Assembly (NCBI GenBank): GCA_011316305.1
Contig: SAUG01000072.1
Location: forward strand, 310,001 to 374,000
Length of the DNA: 64,000 nt
Source: Rusavskia elegans
Lineage: Eukaryota > Ascomycota > Lecanoromycetes > Teloschistales > Teloschistaceae
Direction: 5' to 3'
How positions within the stretch are numbered: the stretch's first letter is position 1; the number at the start of each line of letters is the position of its first letter. Below are positions 47,314 to 59,387 of this stretch, piece after piece. Under the pieces are notes generated by a model, which was given only the letters and a program-made list of their open reading frames with translations, did not search any database and had not been told where the DNA came from. Both the position numbers and the translations under genes were made by a program.

Positions 47314-48849
47314 CTAAACATCGGCCATCAATGCATACACCTGCTGCGCAGCTTTTGGCACTTTTAGTCCCGCCTCACCACTCTCTTCAATCTCGATCAT
47401 CTCCTGGGCGAAATCGCAAATGATGGACACCAAAGTCTCAACCTCCGCCTCGGTATTTGCACCGTGGAACATGAGTCGGATCCTGCTCTGCCCCTTGGGA
47501 ACAGTAGGGTAGTCGATTGGGAATGCACTGACGCCAGAAAGTTGCAGATGAAAGACGAGCCAATAGTTGTACCGCTGCCGAGTCCAAAGGGGCACGCAGT
47601 GCGCCAGCCACTCACGCGAATCCCAGTCTTCGCTGACGGGGATGGACAAGATGCCTATTTCTGTAGCTTTGTTCCAGACTGGCTGGGAAGTTATGTTCTT
47701 GAAGAAGTGCTTGACGAGATGCTGAATGTTATCTTGCAGCTAACCAATCTGTTATCCTTCGATGGCCTCGATATGGATGGTACAGCCTCGGATTTGAAAG
47801 ACGGAAAGGAATGTTCACTTACTTTCTGCGTTGCACCCGTCTTCAGCAGATCGTATCCCGCTCGGATGCCCGCCACAAGTGGAAAGGAAGGCGCAGTTGT
47901 GTAGATGACGGAGCGGGCAAAGTTCATCAGTGAGTTTCGCACTGTCGAGTTCCCAAGGATAACAGCTAAACAGAGCGAGTTAGGGATTGTGTTCTGCCAT
48001 GGACGATTGGTGATTCTTACCACCTGTCGAAGCCATTGCCTTTCCGCAAGTGTGGAGCCGAATTGCAATTTCCTTCTCGAGTCCGAGGGCACTGACAAGG
48101 CCAGCACCCTTCGGGCCCAGTACGCCAGTCCCATGGGCTTCGTCCATACAGAACACGACATTTCCTTTGGGGCAGACCTCCTTCGAAACCCCAAGCAGCT
48201 CTTCGATAGGGCACGTATCGCCGTCCATACTATATACCGACTCGACGGATACAATGATGGAGCGCGAACCTTGTTTTATTAAGGGCTGCGAATCCATAAC
48301 GGACACCAATGTGTTTCGGAATGAATCAACATCTTGATGGCGAAAGGGCATCTTGCACAGGCACAAGCTATGTTGCATGCCGTCATGTGTACTTGCATGG
48401 ACGAGCTCGTCATATACAATCGCATCGCCGGGTCTCGGGATGGCAGAGTAGATGGCACCGTTGGCTTCATAGCCTGAGCCTACGATGAGGGCGGTCTCAG
48501 CACCGTGGAAGTCAGCAATCTCTTGCTCGACTTGCTCGATATACTCATAGTTCCCATCCATTAAGCGGGAACCTCCACTATAGAGAGGGAAGTTGGGATG
48601 TCGAGAAAGCTCCTCGAAGAAAGCGGTTCGTATTTGCCCCGTCTTTCCCAGTGAAAGCAGATCGTTAGAGCAGAAGTCGATGGCCTGTCCCGTTTTCCAT
48701 GCGCTCTTGTATCGTGTATACATTCCATGGTCGGCTCTGCGAAGATCAAGGGCCTCTTCAAGGTTTCGATCAAAGACCGAAGCATCCTTCATCCCAGGCC
48801 CCTTCAACTTCTGGTTCTTAATCCACGACGCTAGCATAGCCTCAGCCAT
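47314..48849 (-). CDS. PLP-dependent alpha-oxoamine synthase (BioF/KAPA synthase-like)
   Basis: Three exons (introns 47966-48020 and 47740-47822) give 465 aa. This aminotransferase-fold family condenses an acyl thioester with an amino acid, with loss of CO2. Visible: DFCSNDLLSLG, YSGGSRLMDGNYEYIEQVE, GSGYEANGAI, the PLP-ring pocket MDEAHGTGVLGPKGAGL, and the Schiff-base lysine (about 270) in HTCGKAMASTGGAVILGN. Overall similarity is to 8-amino-7-oxononanoate synthase, but no C-terminal peroxisomal PTS1 is present (it ends ALMADV), unlike fungal BioF. It is divergent from a 3-ketosphinganine-reductase-like SDR and close to an HR-PKS lacking a release domain. I infer that it offloads the polyketide, as Fum8 does in fumonisin synthesis. 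Biotin synthesis remains the main alternative. Confidence 0.88.
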
Positions 48850-49392
48850 TGTCGAACGATAATGTTAAGAAGTGGTTTGTGAAGGTGAAGGTGTGGTATG
48901 TTGTACCTGGTCTGAAGAGGAGGTGTGTCGGAAGAAAAGTGAAGGTGGCTTAGATTCTCCTGATTCAAGCAACGTCTTGTCTGCGACACGACTCAAGCAG
49001 GAATCCTCAAATAAGAACCATCTCTTATCCAACAAAGCCACATCTGTGTGGAAGTCGTCGAAGAACGGAACCTTGACCCTCGGGGCCCCTTCCGAAACGC
49101 TGCTCAACACGGAATCCGGGCGCCGGAACCCGCCCCCCCTGCTGGCGAACGAACCCACTTGATCAATGTCGACGGCCGATGGTCTAGACTACCTTGGTCA
49201 GGACCATGCATTCAGCCAGAGGACGGTGTCGCCTTTCAGCTATTCACATGCGTGCCGGGATCTGCAACGCAAGTGACGGACGATAAGGAATACCCTTCGC
49301 CATCAGCTGGTTAGACTATCAGTCTAAGACGTTCGTATCTGTTACCTAGCCAAACCCATTGTACCATCCACGCTCTTCTTGCTGTCGGCAGC
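48850..49392. promoter_or_regulatory. Bidirectional promoter with two CGG-AAY-CCG motifs
   Basis: 543 bp between the divergent oxoamine synthase and SDR genes. CGGAATCCG at 49110-49118 and CGGAACCCG at 49124-49132 lie 14 bp apart. CGG-N3-CCG is the layout bound by dimeric Zn(II)2Cys6 activators. The same motif recurs upstream of the PKS (51400-51408) and MFS gene (60079-60087). Confidence 0.5.
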
Positions 49393-50633
49393 ATGAATGT
49401 AGCACATGATCTACACAACAAGGTGATTGCTCTTTGGCCGAGATCCCTAGCAACGATTTCATCGTCGCCAATCGTTCTGATATCAGAAGTAGACCATATT
49501 CGTCACAGGGGGTTCCGGAGGGTTGGGTAAAGCGATATCTAAAGCATTAGCTGCCAGAGGTGGGTGTTCATCAACGATAGATCCTTCCTGGTTAATTCAA
49601 CAGGGGCCCACGTTACAATATTCGCCCGTCGGCCGGGTCCTCTTGAGGACGCTAGAAAAGAAATCATGGCAACTACTTCGACGGCGAAGCAAGAAATCGG
49701 CGCGGTAGTCGTTGATCTCGCCAATGCATCTGAGGTCCAGTTTCCAAGGCCTCGATTAGGTTGGCGTGAGGAAGTGGACAAGGTAGCTGACCTCTCATCA
49801 GGTTACCCGAGCATTCAAGACGCAGCCTCGCATTGCAGATATCTTATACTGCGTGGCTGGGGGCAACCATGCTGAAAACGGATTCCTCGTGGACATCGAG
49901 GCAAGCGACCTGGACAATTGCATGAAAAACAATTACTTTGCCTCCGCGTACGCCGCGCAAGCGATGCTGAAGATCTGGACGGAGGACGATAAAGTAGGAA
50001 TGACGCCGGGTTTGGGATCCCGGCTTCGGCAGATCATTTTCATCAACTCTGCGGGAGCATTCCTAGGACTGCCGGGGTCCATTGCCTACACACGTATGTG
50101 CTTCACTTTGCGGTCGAAGACGGGGGCAGAAGCACTGACGGGAATGTCGAAAAGCGGCCAAATGTGCCCTGCGTTGCTTGGCTGATACTTTACGAATGGA
50201 GGTCCTACGGTACACATGCCCGACATCTACCTACACCATCCACTGCGCGTTCCCCGCCGATTTCATCTCGCCTGGATTCGTGCTCGAGCAAGAGACGAAG
50301 ACGCAGCTGACCAAACGCATGCAAGGGTTAGCGACGAAGAGGAGTATTTCGGAGCTCGAATCTCGCTTCCCGTCGTCGGAGACGATTGCTTCGCTCACCA
50401 TTGCAGCGGTGGACAAGGGCGATTTCATGATTTGCCCTGGCTCCATGGCTTCGTCGATGCTGTTCACCAACATGGTTGGGCCTTCACCCAAGCGGGGACT
50501 CGGTATCGTCGACTCTCTATCAGGTATCATTGTGGGATGGTTCGTTTGGCCAGTTCTGAGACGGAAGTGGGAGGCGATGTGTAGGAAAGACGGCGAGGAT
50601 TCTAGAAGGGGTCTGTCTGACCTGACACGCTGA
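49393..50633 (+). CDS. 3-ketosphinganine reductase-like short-chain dehydrogenase
   Basis: Five exons (introns 49423-49492, 49560-49603, 49735-49801 and 50094-50154) give 332 aa, the size of KDSR/Tsc10. The start MNVAHDLHNK joins to TIFVTGGSGGLGKAISKALA, the NAD(P)-binding TGxxxGxG motif. Also seen: RIADILYCVAGGN (NAG-like), IIFINSAGAFLGLPGSIAY with catalytic Ser, and YTPAKCALRCLADTLR with Tyr-x3-Lys. The C-terminal hydrophobic segment (VDSLSGIIVGWFVWPVLRRK) is the membrane anchor typical of Tsc10/KDSR and Fum13. It should reduce a 3-keto-amino lipid-like product at the ER. The first exon (30 nt) and the GTCCAG donor at 49735 are inferred from frame continuity. Confidence 0.87.
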
Positions 50634-51634
50634 AGTGGGCGTACGATCGGGTGCAGGCCTCGCCGTCATCCCTGTCTTCTCGATGTGGCCGATGGTGTCG
50701 TGCTAACACTTGTGTAAGTGAATCAAGCTGATGTAGAAAAGACGCTCGAGGCAAGGTTGCCATGGAATGATTAGTATCTGCTTCAAACAGACCAAAACCT
50801 TTGAAGGGTATGCATGTTGGTTAACGAAGCAAGCCAAATCGACCATGAAGTAGGGTAGGTCGTGTTGCTGCTCTTCTACGTTTTACGCGAATTAAGCTGA
50901 GAAAAGAATACATGATTCGATGCCGTTTTGGCGAACGCAAAGCTGTCTCTCCTATCCCTCTAACTGATAGCGTATTAATCTTACCATTCAATATTCTCCC
51001 CCGCCAGAGTAGCTTGGATTTACACGTCTATGCCTAACGTCGGAGCAATCGATAGAACGAGATCCTTTATCGAGGTAGCGACTGTCGTAGCCTCCCATTG
51101 CGATTGGTCTGACGAGTCTGGTAGGGCAAAGGAAACACGCATCCTAGCAGACGGAGAGATAGCCGGGATAACCTTGTCCCATACCAAGCTTCCCAGCAGT
51201 GCACTCCCGGCTGATCATGGTGTCTGGATTTGGACTGAGGGTCGGTGATATTCAGCCTCTTCAGCGACTGGTACCGTATGACAACCTTTGAATGTTGCGC
51301 TATCCTTTACGTCAACACTGCAATAGGACTACGAAGGACCCAAGGCATCCCGTCCCGTCCTCTGTATTTCGACAATGGGCCTGGAGACGACCGGTGGGCC
51401 GGAACCCGTCAGCCGCGACGGGGCGATTGGATCCGATGATGACAGGGTTCCGTGATGTCCACAGAGTTACCTTACATCCTGCTCAAGATAGCGGTGTGCA
51501 TTTCCATCTTAAAAGCGGGTGTGCATTGCAGAGTCTTGTGGAACAAAGTCGCCGCAGCACACCGTCACCCCATCCCTAGCCACCTAATTCTTGTTCAGCT
51601 AGCTTTGTTTCAATTCAAAGACCTGCTCTACATC
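50634..51634. promoter_or_regulatory. Upstream region of the PKS gene
   Basis: 1.0 kb between SDR and PKS. It contains dispersed repeat copy B2 (51002-51111) and CGGAACCCG at 51400-51408, 227 bp before the PKS start. A stop-free in-frame stretch runs back to 51452 but has no family support. No gene is seen. Confidence 0.45.
51002..51111. repeat. Dispersed repeat family B, copy 2
   Basis: 110 bp matching 35671-35781. This copy keeps G/C where the other has A/T, so it is the less mutated member. It lies between the SDR and PKS genes of the cluster. Confidence 0.8.
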
Positions 51635-54600
51635 ATGGCGCCTCCCGGTCTATCTGTGGTCGACGGCGCGAACGATGATGGTCATCCGTTCACCAATGGC
51701 AATGCCAAAGCAATCACGAATGGTGTGACGCTCAATGGACACGCTGAGCATCAGCTCAACGGCCACCGCACTACCAATGGAACCACACTCAATGGACATT
51801 CTGCGAGAGACTATCCCCCTGTCGACAAGTTCGTCAATGGGAGCAGCAGTGACGGAGAGACCCCCATCGCCGTGTGCGGCATGGCCGTTCGCCTTCCTGG
51901 CGGAGTGACGACGCCTCAGCAACTATGGGACTTCCTGCTTGCCAAAGGCGATGCACGAACGCGTGTCCCCGAGACCCGATACAACATATCCGCCTATCAT
52001 TCCACCACACCAAAGCCTGGCACCGTCGCCACAGAGTATGGATTTTTCCTGGACGAGAGTGTCGATCTGGGAGCTTTGGACACCTCTTTCTTCACCATGC
52101 CACGGACGGAGGTAGAACGTGCAGATCCGCAGCAACGCTTGATGTTGGAAGTCGCGAGGGAGTGCATCGAGGACGCCGGGGTGACCAACTGGAGAGGAAA
52201 GACCATCGGCTGCTATATCGGCAGCTTTGGCGAGGATTGGACCGAGATGTTCGCCAAGGAGTCGCAACAGTATGGTATGCATCGCATTGTTGGTTATGGA
52301 GATTTTGCACTCGCAAACCGCGTCTCTTATGAGATGGATCTACGTGGCCCAAGGTATGGCGTGGCTGCATACCGAAACGCTTCGATGCCTTCGCTAATGC
52401 CTGTTAGCATGACTCTCCGTACGGGCTGCTCGGCAGCCCTCGTGGGCCTTAACGAAGCTTGCATGGCCATTTCCAGGGGCGACTGCGAAGCTGCACTCGT
52501 TGGCGGTGTAAATCTAATTATAGGCCCAGGCATGACGACTGCTATGACAGAGCAAGGGGTGCTGTCCAAGGACGGTTCATGCAAGACTTTCTCCGCCGAT
52601 GCGAACGGATACGCCCGCGGCGAAGCAATCACAGCCATTTATGTCAAGCCGCTTAGTCACGCTATCAGAGATGGCAACCCAGTTCGAGCGGTCATTAGGG
52701 GAACCTCCACTAATGTTGATGGAAAGACTCCTGGAATGTCGTACCCCAGTACGACGGCTCAAGAAGCAGTGATGAGACGAGCATACAAGATCGCCGGTAT
52801 CTCGGACTATGGACTAACCGCCATGGTCGAATGCCACGGCACGGGTACTCCTGTAGGAGACCCGATTGAGGCCAATGCTGTTGCCCGGGTGTTTGGAGAG
52901 GCCGGTGTATATATTGGTTCAGTCAAACCTAACTTGGGACACGCAGAGGGAGCATCAGGGCTGGTGTCAGTGATCAAAATGATACTTGCCTTGGAAAACC
53001 GCATAATACCCCCGAACATTCGGTTCACGGATCCTAACCCGGCTATACCTTTCAAGTCTGCCAAGTTGACTGTCCCTCTTGATCCCATTGCATGGCCACA
53101 GTCACGTCACGAACGTGTGAGCGTAAATTCGTTCGGTATTGGTGGAGCCAATGCTCATGTAATTCTGGATTCTGCCGCGAGCTTCAACGCATTACCTGAA
53201 ATACCGGGAAGACCGACAACACCCCATTTATTATTGTACTCGGCAAATTCTGCGAAATCTCTGAGCAAAATGACTGCGAATTATCAGCAATTTGTGGAAC
53301 AAAACCCAGACAGCGTGGCTGATCTGGCATACACTCTGGCTAACAGGAGGGAGCATCTACCGCATCGGAGTTTTTCTATAGTCAACAATGGTGTCATGGG
53401 CAACATCGCACCACCTACAAAAGCTGGCCAAAGACCTAGCCTCGTGATGGTGTTCACAGGCCAGGGAGCACAGTGGCCATTGATGGGCCGGGAATTAATC
53501 CAATCCAGCACGACCTTCAGAGACAGCATTCGATCTCTGGACCGCTATCTGAGCAAGATGGTGCGAGACATACCGTCATACTCGATTGAAGAAGAACTTC
53601 TGAAGCCAGGAAAGAAAAGTCGATTGAACGTTGCAGAGCTGTCTCAGCCCCTTTGTACTGCAATTCAAATCGCACTGGTTGACACCCTCGATGCCTTAGC
53701 TATCGCGCCTGATGCTGTCGTTGGTCATTCAAGCGGTGAAATTGCTGCAGCATATTGCGCTGGCGCTCTTTCGGCCGAAGAATCGATTATGGCGGCTCAT
53801 CACCGTGGAGCCGTGACCAAGAGACAAACGAGAGTTGGTGCCATGGCAGCTATCGGAATGAGCTGGGAAGAAACTGAGCCATACCTACTTCCGAACGTCA
53901 CGATTGCTTGCGACAACTCATCCAAGAGCGTCACCATTTCGGGCGACGCTGACGCGGTTAAAGCTGTTATTGTCGGTATCCACAATGCACGTCCGGATGT
54001 CATGGCAAAGCTACTCCAAGTCGACAAAGCTTACCATTCCTATCATATGGCCGAGATTGGCGGGTATTATCACTCTTTGATCGATCCGAACATAGGTGGA
54101 AAACAACCCACGAAGCTTTTCTTCTCCAGTGTGACAGGCAGCCTTTTGACCGAAGAACACAATCTTGGTGCGAGATACTGGCAGGACAACCTGGAATCTC
54201 CAGTACGATTCCGCGAGGCGGTCACAAGTATTCTACAGCACGAGGTTGGAAAACATGCCGTCTTCCTCGAGATAGGACCTCATTCAAGCCTCGCGGGTCC
54301 CCTGAGACAAATCTTCACCCAAAACTCCTCTACCGCCCAGTACGCCTCGGCTATGGTCCGCAACCAGAATTGCACGGAGTCTTTACTAACGGCTATGGGA
54401 AAGCTCCATTCGCTTAACCTCCCGATTGACTTGGAGTCATTATATCCTACTGGCTCTTGCCTTCCGGACTTACCCAGATACCCCTGGAATCATGAGGACA
54501 TCTATTGGTATGAGCCTCGAGTTTGTAAAGAGTGGCGATTCCGGAAAAATCCGTATCATGATCTCCTGGGCGTCAGACTGCCCGAAAGTACAGATATCGA

Positions 54601-57600
54601 GCCTATGTGGCGAAATCTACTTCACCTGCAGAACGTTCCTTGGATTCGCGATCATAAAGTTGCAGATGACATTGTATTCCCTTTCGCTTGTTACATTGCT
54701 CTTGCGGGCGAAGCGGTAAGGCAGGTCAGTGGTATCGATCAGGGGTTCAGTCTCCGGAACCTCATTGTGAGCGTGGCGCTCGTTCTACCTGATGGGAAGC
54801 CAACTGAGATCATGACCACGTTTCGGCAGCAGCGCTTGACCAATACTCTTAATAGCCAATGGTGGGAATTCTCAGTTGCCTCTTACAATGGACATGCGTG
54901 GACCAAACACTGCACAGGCGAGGTAACAGCACGGTCCTCAAGTCTTGGGCCGGCGTCGGAGCTCGAGGTTCTTCCGCGCAAGGTTGGTGCACGAAAGTGG
55001 TATGACACCATGCGACGTGCCGGTCTCGAGTTGGGGCCATCTTTCCAAACGCTTGAAACCGTTGACACTTCGACGAACACGGAGAACCGTGCCGTGGGAA
55101 AGGTCCTTAATGGTCGGCAGGGTGACGAGGCTAACTACCACATACATCCAACGGTTCTGGATGGAACATTACAGCTTTTGGGCGCTGCTTGTGTGAATGG
55201 ATACTCACGCAAGTACAAGAACTGGCTTCCAACTAGTATCAACAAGCTCAATATCTCTCGCAGTACTTCGACCATGGTCTCTTGTGTTTCAGCCAGAGCA
55301 ACAGGCAACTCGTCAGTTGTCGGTGAGGCACGTTGTATCTCTGACGGCGTGGTCGTTGTGGAAGCCTCTGGCATACGGACCTCCCTTGCGGAGGCTTCCC
55401 TTTCGTCTGAAACGAAGGATACTCACGCCGCAGGCCGATACGAATGGGGCCTGGACCTTGACTTTTTGGATGTTGGGACACTCACTAGGCCGCCCACAAA
55501 TCATGCCCCATACATGCCTCTACTCCATGAGTTGAGCGATCTTTGCTTGAGATCATCGCAAAAATCGTTGGCTGGTTCAAAAACAAAACTCGATCATATG
55601 CGAAAGTACGCAAATTGGATCGACAAAGAGGCTCAAGCGGTGGCTCTTTCGAGGCCTTACAACCTCTCCGGAGATACCGTTTCTGCCAGAATCCAAGATC
55701 TGGTGCAGCGTCTCTCTGATACGCCAGCAGCCAGTGCAGCAACTGTCCTTTACGAGATTTGTGCTAAGACCGATCGCCTCATGTCGGGCCAGACGCTTGA
55801 AGGTATACTTTCCGACGAGACGCTACGAAATCTCTACAGTTTTATAGATCAACGTGGTAGAAGCAAATTCGTTCAGCACTTGGCTCATTCCATCCCTAAC
55901 ATACGGATTCTCGAGATTGGGACCGGAAGGGGCTCATCAGCGAGGGAGATTTTGGCAGATCTCACCCTCCCCGGCGGCGAAATCCGTTGCTCAAAGTACA
56001 CTCTCACTGCGACGGGCTTTATCTCGGCAAAAGATCAGCAAAAGCTGTTCCCAAATATGGAGTTTACCACTCTTGATATTTCTCAGGATCCGTGGGAGCA
56101 AGGGTTCGAGGACCGCCAATATGACTTAGTTGTTGCAACGAACGTTCTTCATACCACTAAAAACATCCAGAGAAGTCTGGTGAACATCAAGAAACTCCTC
56201 CATCCGGCCGGTCGACTGTTATTGCAGGAACTGTGTCCATCGTCCAAATGGGTCAACTACATCTTTGGAGTCCTGCCAAGCTGGTGGTATGGTAATATGG
56301 ACAACAGGGTTGATGAACCGTACATCGGCAGGGAACGCTGGGAGTCGGAGCTTTGCGCTGCCGGTTTCGATCCAGTAGAAGGAACGGCCTTGGATTCGGA
56401 AGAGCCATATCATCTGAACGCCATCATGGTGGTAAGGCCATCCTCGGTGAAGAAGGCCAGAAAACGAGTGACGCTACTCTGCCGTGACCGAGGAGATGAT
56501 GGCGATGCCACCCAAATTCGATCGCAGCTGGTAAAGAACGGACACGAAGTCGACACGTGTACTATAGAGGACACGCCCCCACCCGGGCAAGATGTCATCT
56601 CTCTGTTGGACAGAGACGGGCCATTCTTCGAGACGATGGACTCTGCCCGCTTCCTGGCATTCAAGCATTTCCTGCTCAACCTTGGCGATTCTGGCGTGCT
56701 GTGGATTAATCCTCTTTGCCAGATAGGTTGCCAAGATCCCAGGTACGCACAAGTCATAGGCCTCGCAAGGACTATCCGCACCGAGATGTTGATTGACTTT
56801 GCCACCTGCGAAGTTGATGATTTGGCTTCGTCATATGAAGCAGTCATGCGGGTCTTCACGAAATTCCATAGGAGAGAAGACAATGACAAGCTGAAACCGG
56901 ATCTCGAGTACGCAGTACGCAAAGGAGAAGTGCATGTGGGAAGGGTTTATCCGCTCGCATTACATAAAGAGCTTCTTATTTCGGAGCCAAGTGACAAAGC
57001 TGTCCTCGACATCGGCACACCAGGTCGTCTGAACACTCTGCATTGGTCTCGACAGGTAATCCCTGAACTTCAAGCCGATCAAGTGGAGATCGAGGTGTAT
57101 TCTGTGGGCTTAAACTTCAGGGTAAGGGGCATCATCATCGCTCGGATTCTCCGCTAACAACGGTGTCAAGGACGTTCTAGTCGCTATGGGCATAGTTGAG
57201 CTCCCTGAACGTGTATTCGGCCTTGAGGCGGCCGGGATCGTACGCCGCACAGGGCCCCAAGTGAAAGGACTCAAAACTGGTGATCGGGTTGCGTGCTTGG
57301 AGCGGCATGCTTTCTCCAACCTCATCAACAGCTCTGAGTTGCTTTGCGTCCAGATCCCCGATTCTCTAACATTCAACGAAGCAGCGACCATGCTCATTCC
57401 ATATGCTACTGTCATCTATTCCCTGATCACCGTCGGAGGCCTCGCGAAAGGACAGGTATGTGAAGTCCATGCCCTGTTGCGTTCATGCTGATCGAGTGTA
57501 GTCCATACTTATACACAGCGCGTGCGGTGGAGTAGGTTTGGCCGCTATACAAATCGCACAGATGATAGGGGCAGATATCTACGTGACCGTTGGCAATGGC

Positions 57601-59387
57601 GAAAAGAGAGATTTCTTGACGCAAAAGTTCGGGATCCCCGGGAATAGGATCTTCAATTCAAGAGACAGCTCGTTTAAGGAGGATATCATGCGTGAAACCC
57701 AAGGTGATGGTGTCGATGTGGTACTCAATTCTCTTTCCGGCGAACTGTTGCACGCTACCTGGTCATGTGTTGCAGCTTTCGGTAAGATGATCGAGATCGG
57801 TAAAAGGGATTTACTCGGCGGTGGCAAGCTCGACATGAATACCTTCCTAGCCAATCGCAGCTATTGCTGTGTCGATATTGATCAATTTAGGAAGAAGCCC
57901 GAGGTTTTGAAGCAGTAAGTTGCGGAGCGAGGAGCATGATGCCCAAGGAAAGATGACTTTAACTAACCATGGCATCTAGGCTCCTCGACTCGACCATGGA
58001 TTACTTTAGGAAGGGATCTATAACCCCCATTCAACCAATCGAGATGTTTAATGCGGCCTCGGTCGAAGATGCATTCAGGTATATGCAAAAAGGTCAGCAC
58101 ATTGGCAGAGTCGGTGTTTCACTACAGGATTCACCGGCCATTGCCGAACCAGCCATTAAAACCGCAGGGAGGGTGCAGACAATCACATTCAACAGTTCCG
58201 GGTCATACCTCCTCGTCGGTGGCCTGGGTGGCCTTGGTCGCGCAATATCCACATGGATGATTGATCACAAGGCTCGGGAATTGATCTTCCTCTCCCGACG
58301 CGCAGGCACGGGTGTCGGGGACGAAACTTTCGTCAACGAGCTCAATAGCATGGGTTGTGAAGTCAAGCTAGTCCAGGGGGACGTCACGAATTATGACGAC
58401 GTGACAAAAGCAGTTGCAGCCGCGAACTTTCCCCTTAAAGGAGTCCTTCAGATGACCATGGTTCTTCGTGATCAGAACTTCAGAAGTATGACACTCGAAG
58501 AATGGAACGCGGCCACTATGCCCAAGGTTCAGGGGACGTGGAATCTCCATAACGCCACCGTGTCCGCTGGTGTCGACCTTGATTTCTTCATTTTTCTCAG
58601 TTCCCTGTCGGGCCTATTCGGACAGCCGGGTCAAGCGAACTATGCCAGTGCGAACGCCTTCTTGGACGCATTCACTCAATACCGAAGGGGACTGGGTCTT
58701 CCAGCTTCGGTGATCGATCTTGGCTCGGTCGAAGATGTCGGCTTCCTTTCACTGAACCAAGGGTTGATGGAGCAACTAAGAGTCGTCGGCTTTACAGGTG
58801 TCACGGAGCGAACTCTTCTCGACGCCATGACAGCAGCCTGTACGCCTTGTCGATCCATGCACAAGAAGACAGCGGTAGCATCCACGGATTCCGGCTTCGT
58901 CGACGGCAACGCTTTCGTCATCGGCCTCGGCTCCGCAGTGCCCCTGAACAGCCCCAGCAACCGCGCTGTCTGGAGGAGAGACCGTCGTATGGCAATCTAC
59001 CACAACGAAGGCCACGGCGGCGCGAGCGGTGACACCCGGGCAGCCAACGAGACGCTGAAATCGTACTTGAACGATGCCAAAGCGGACCCTTCGCTCCTCA
59101 AAACGGCGGAAGCTTCCAACCTCTTCGCGATGGAAATCGGAAGGAAACTGTTGGATCTCTTGCTGCAGCCGCAAGAGGAGCTGAACATGGAGCTGCCGCT
59201 GGTCGACCTCGGATTGGATTCCCTGGTGGCGCTCGAACTGCGGGCGTGGTGGAAACAGGTGTTTTCGTTTGATATCAGTGTACTTGAGATGTTAGGGATG
59301 GGGTCTCTTGCTGCGCTTGGGCAGCATGCTGCTGATGGTCTCATGGCAATTGCGCTGGAAGAGAACGGCAAGATCGGATCTGCATAG
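51635..59387 (+). CDS. Highly reducing type I polyketide synthase
   Basis: Five exons (introns 52354-52407, 57122-57170, 57456-57501 and 57915-57979) give 2512 aa. After an Asn-Gly-rich leader: KS (about 77-510; Cys247 in [10 protein letters not shown], His in [13 protein letters not shown] and KPNLGHAEG); AT ([12 protein letters not shown] about 588, Ser in [10 protein letters not shown] about 678); DH (His in [12 protein letters not shown] about 987, Asp in [10 protein letters not shown]); C-methyltransferase ([12 protein letters not shown] about 1406); ER (GTPGRLNTL to [15 protein letters not shown], about 1770-2080); KR (GGLGGLGRA about 2123, Ser/Tyr in [19 protein letters not shown]); ACP ([13 protein letters not shown], Ser about 2455). 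No TE, R or C domain follows the ACP, so release must be in trans. The start MAPPGLSVV was preferred over an in-frame Met at 51452. DH carries Ala where this clade usually has Gly. Confidence 0.96.

Noticed and set aside
51452..51634. N-terminal extension of the PKS starting MMSTELPY
   Set aside because: It is hydrophobic leader-like sequence not seen in HR-PKS proteins; the Met at 51635 begins the usual low-complexity lead into the KS.
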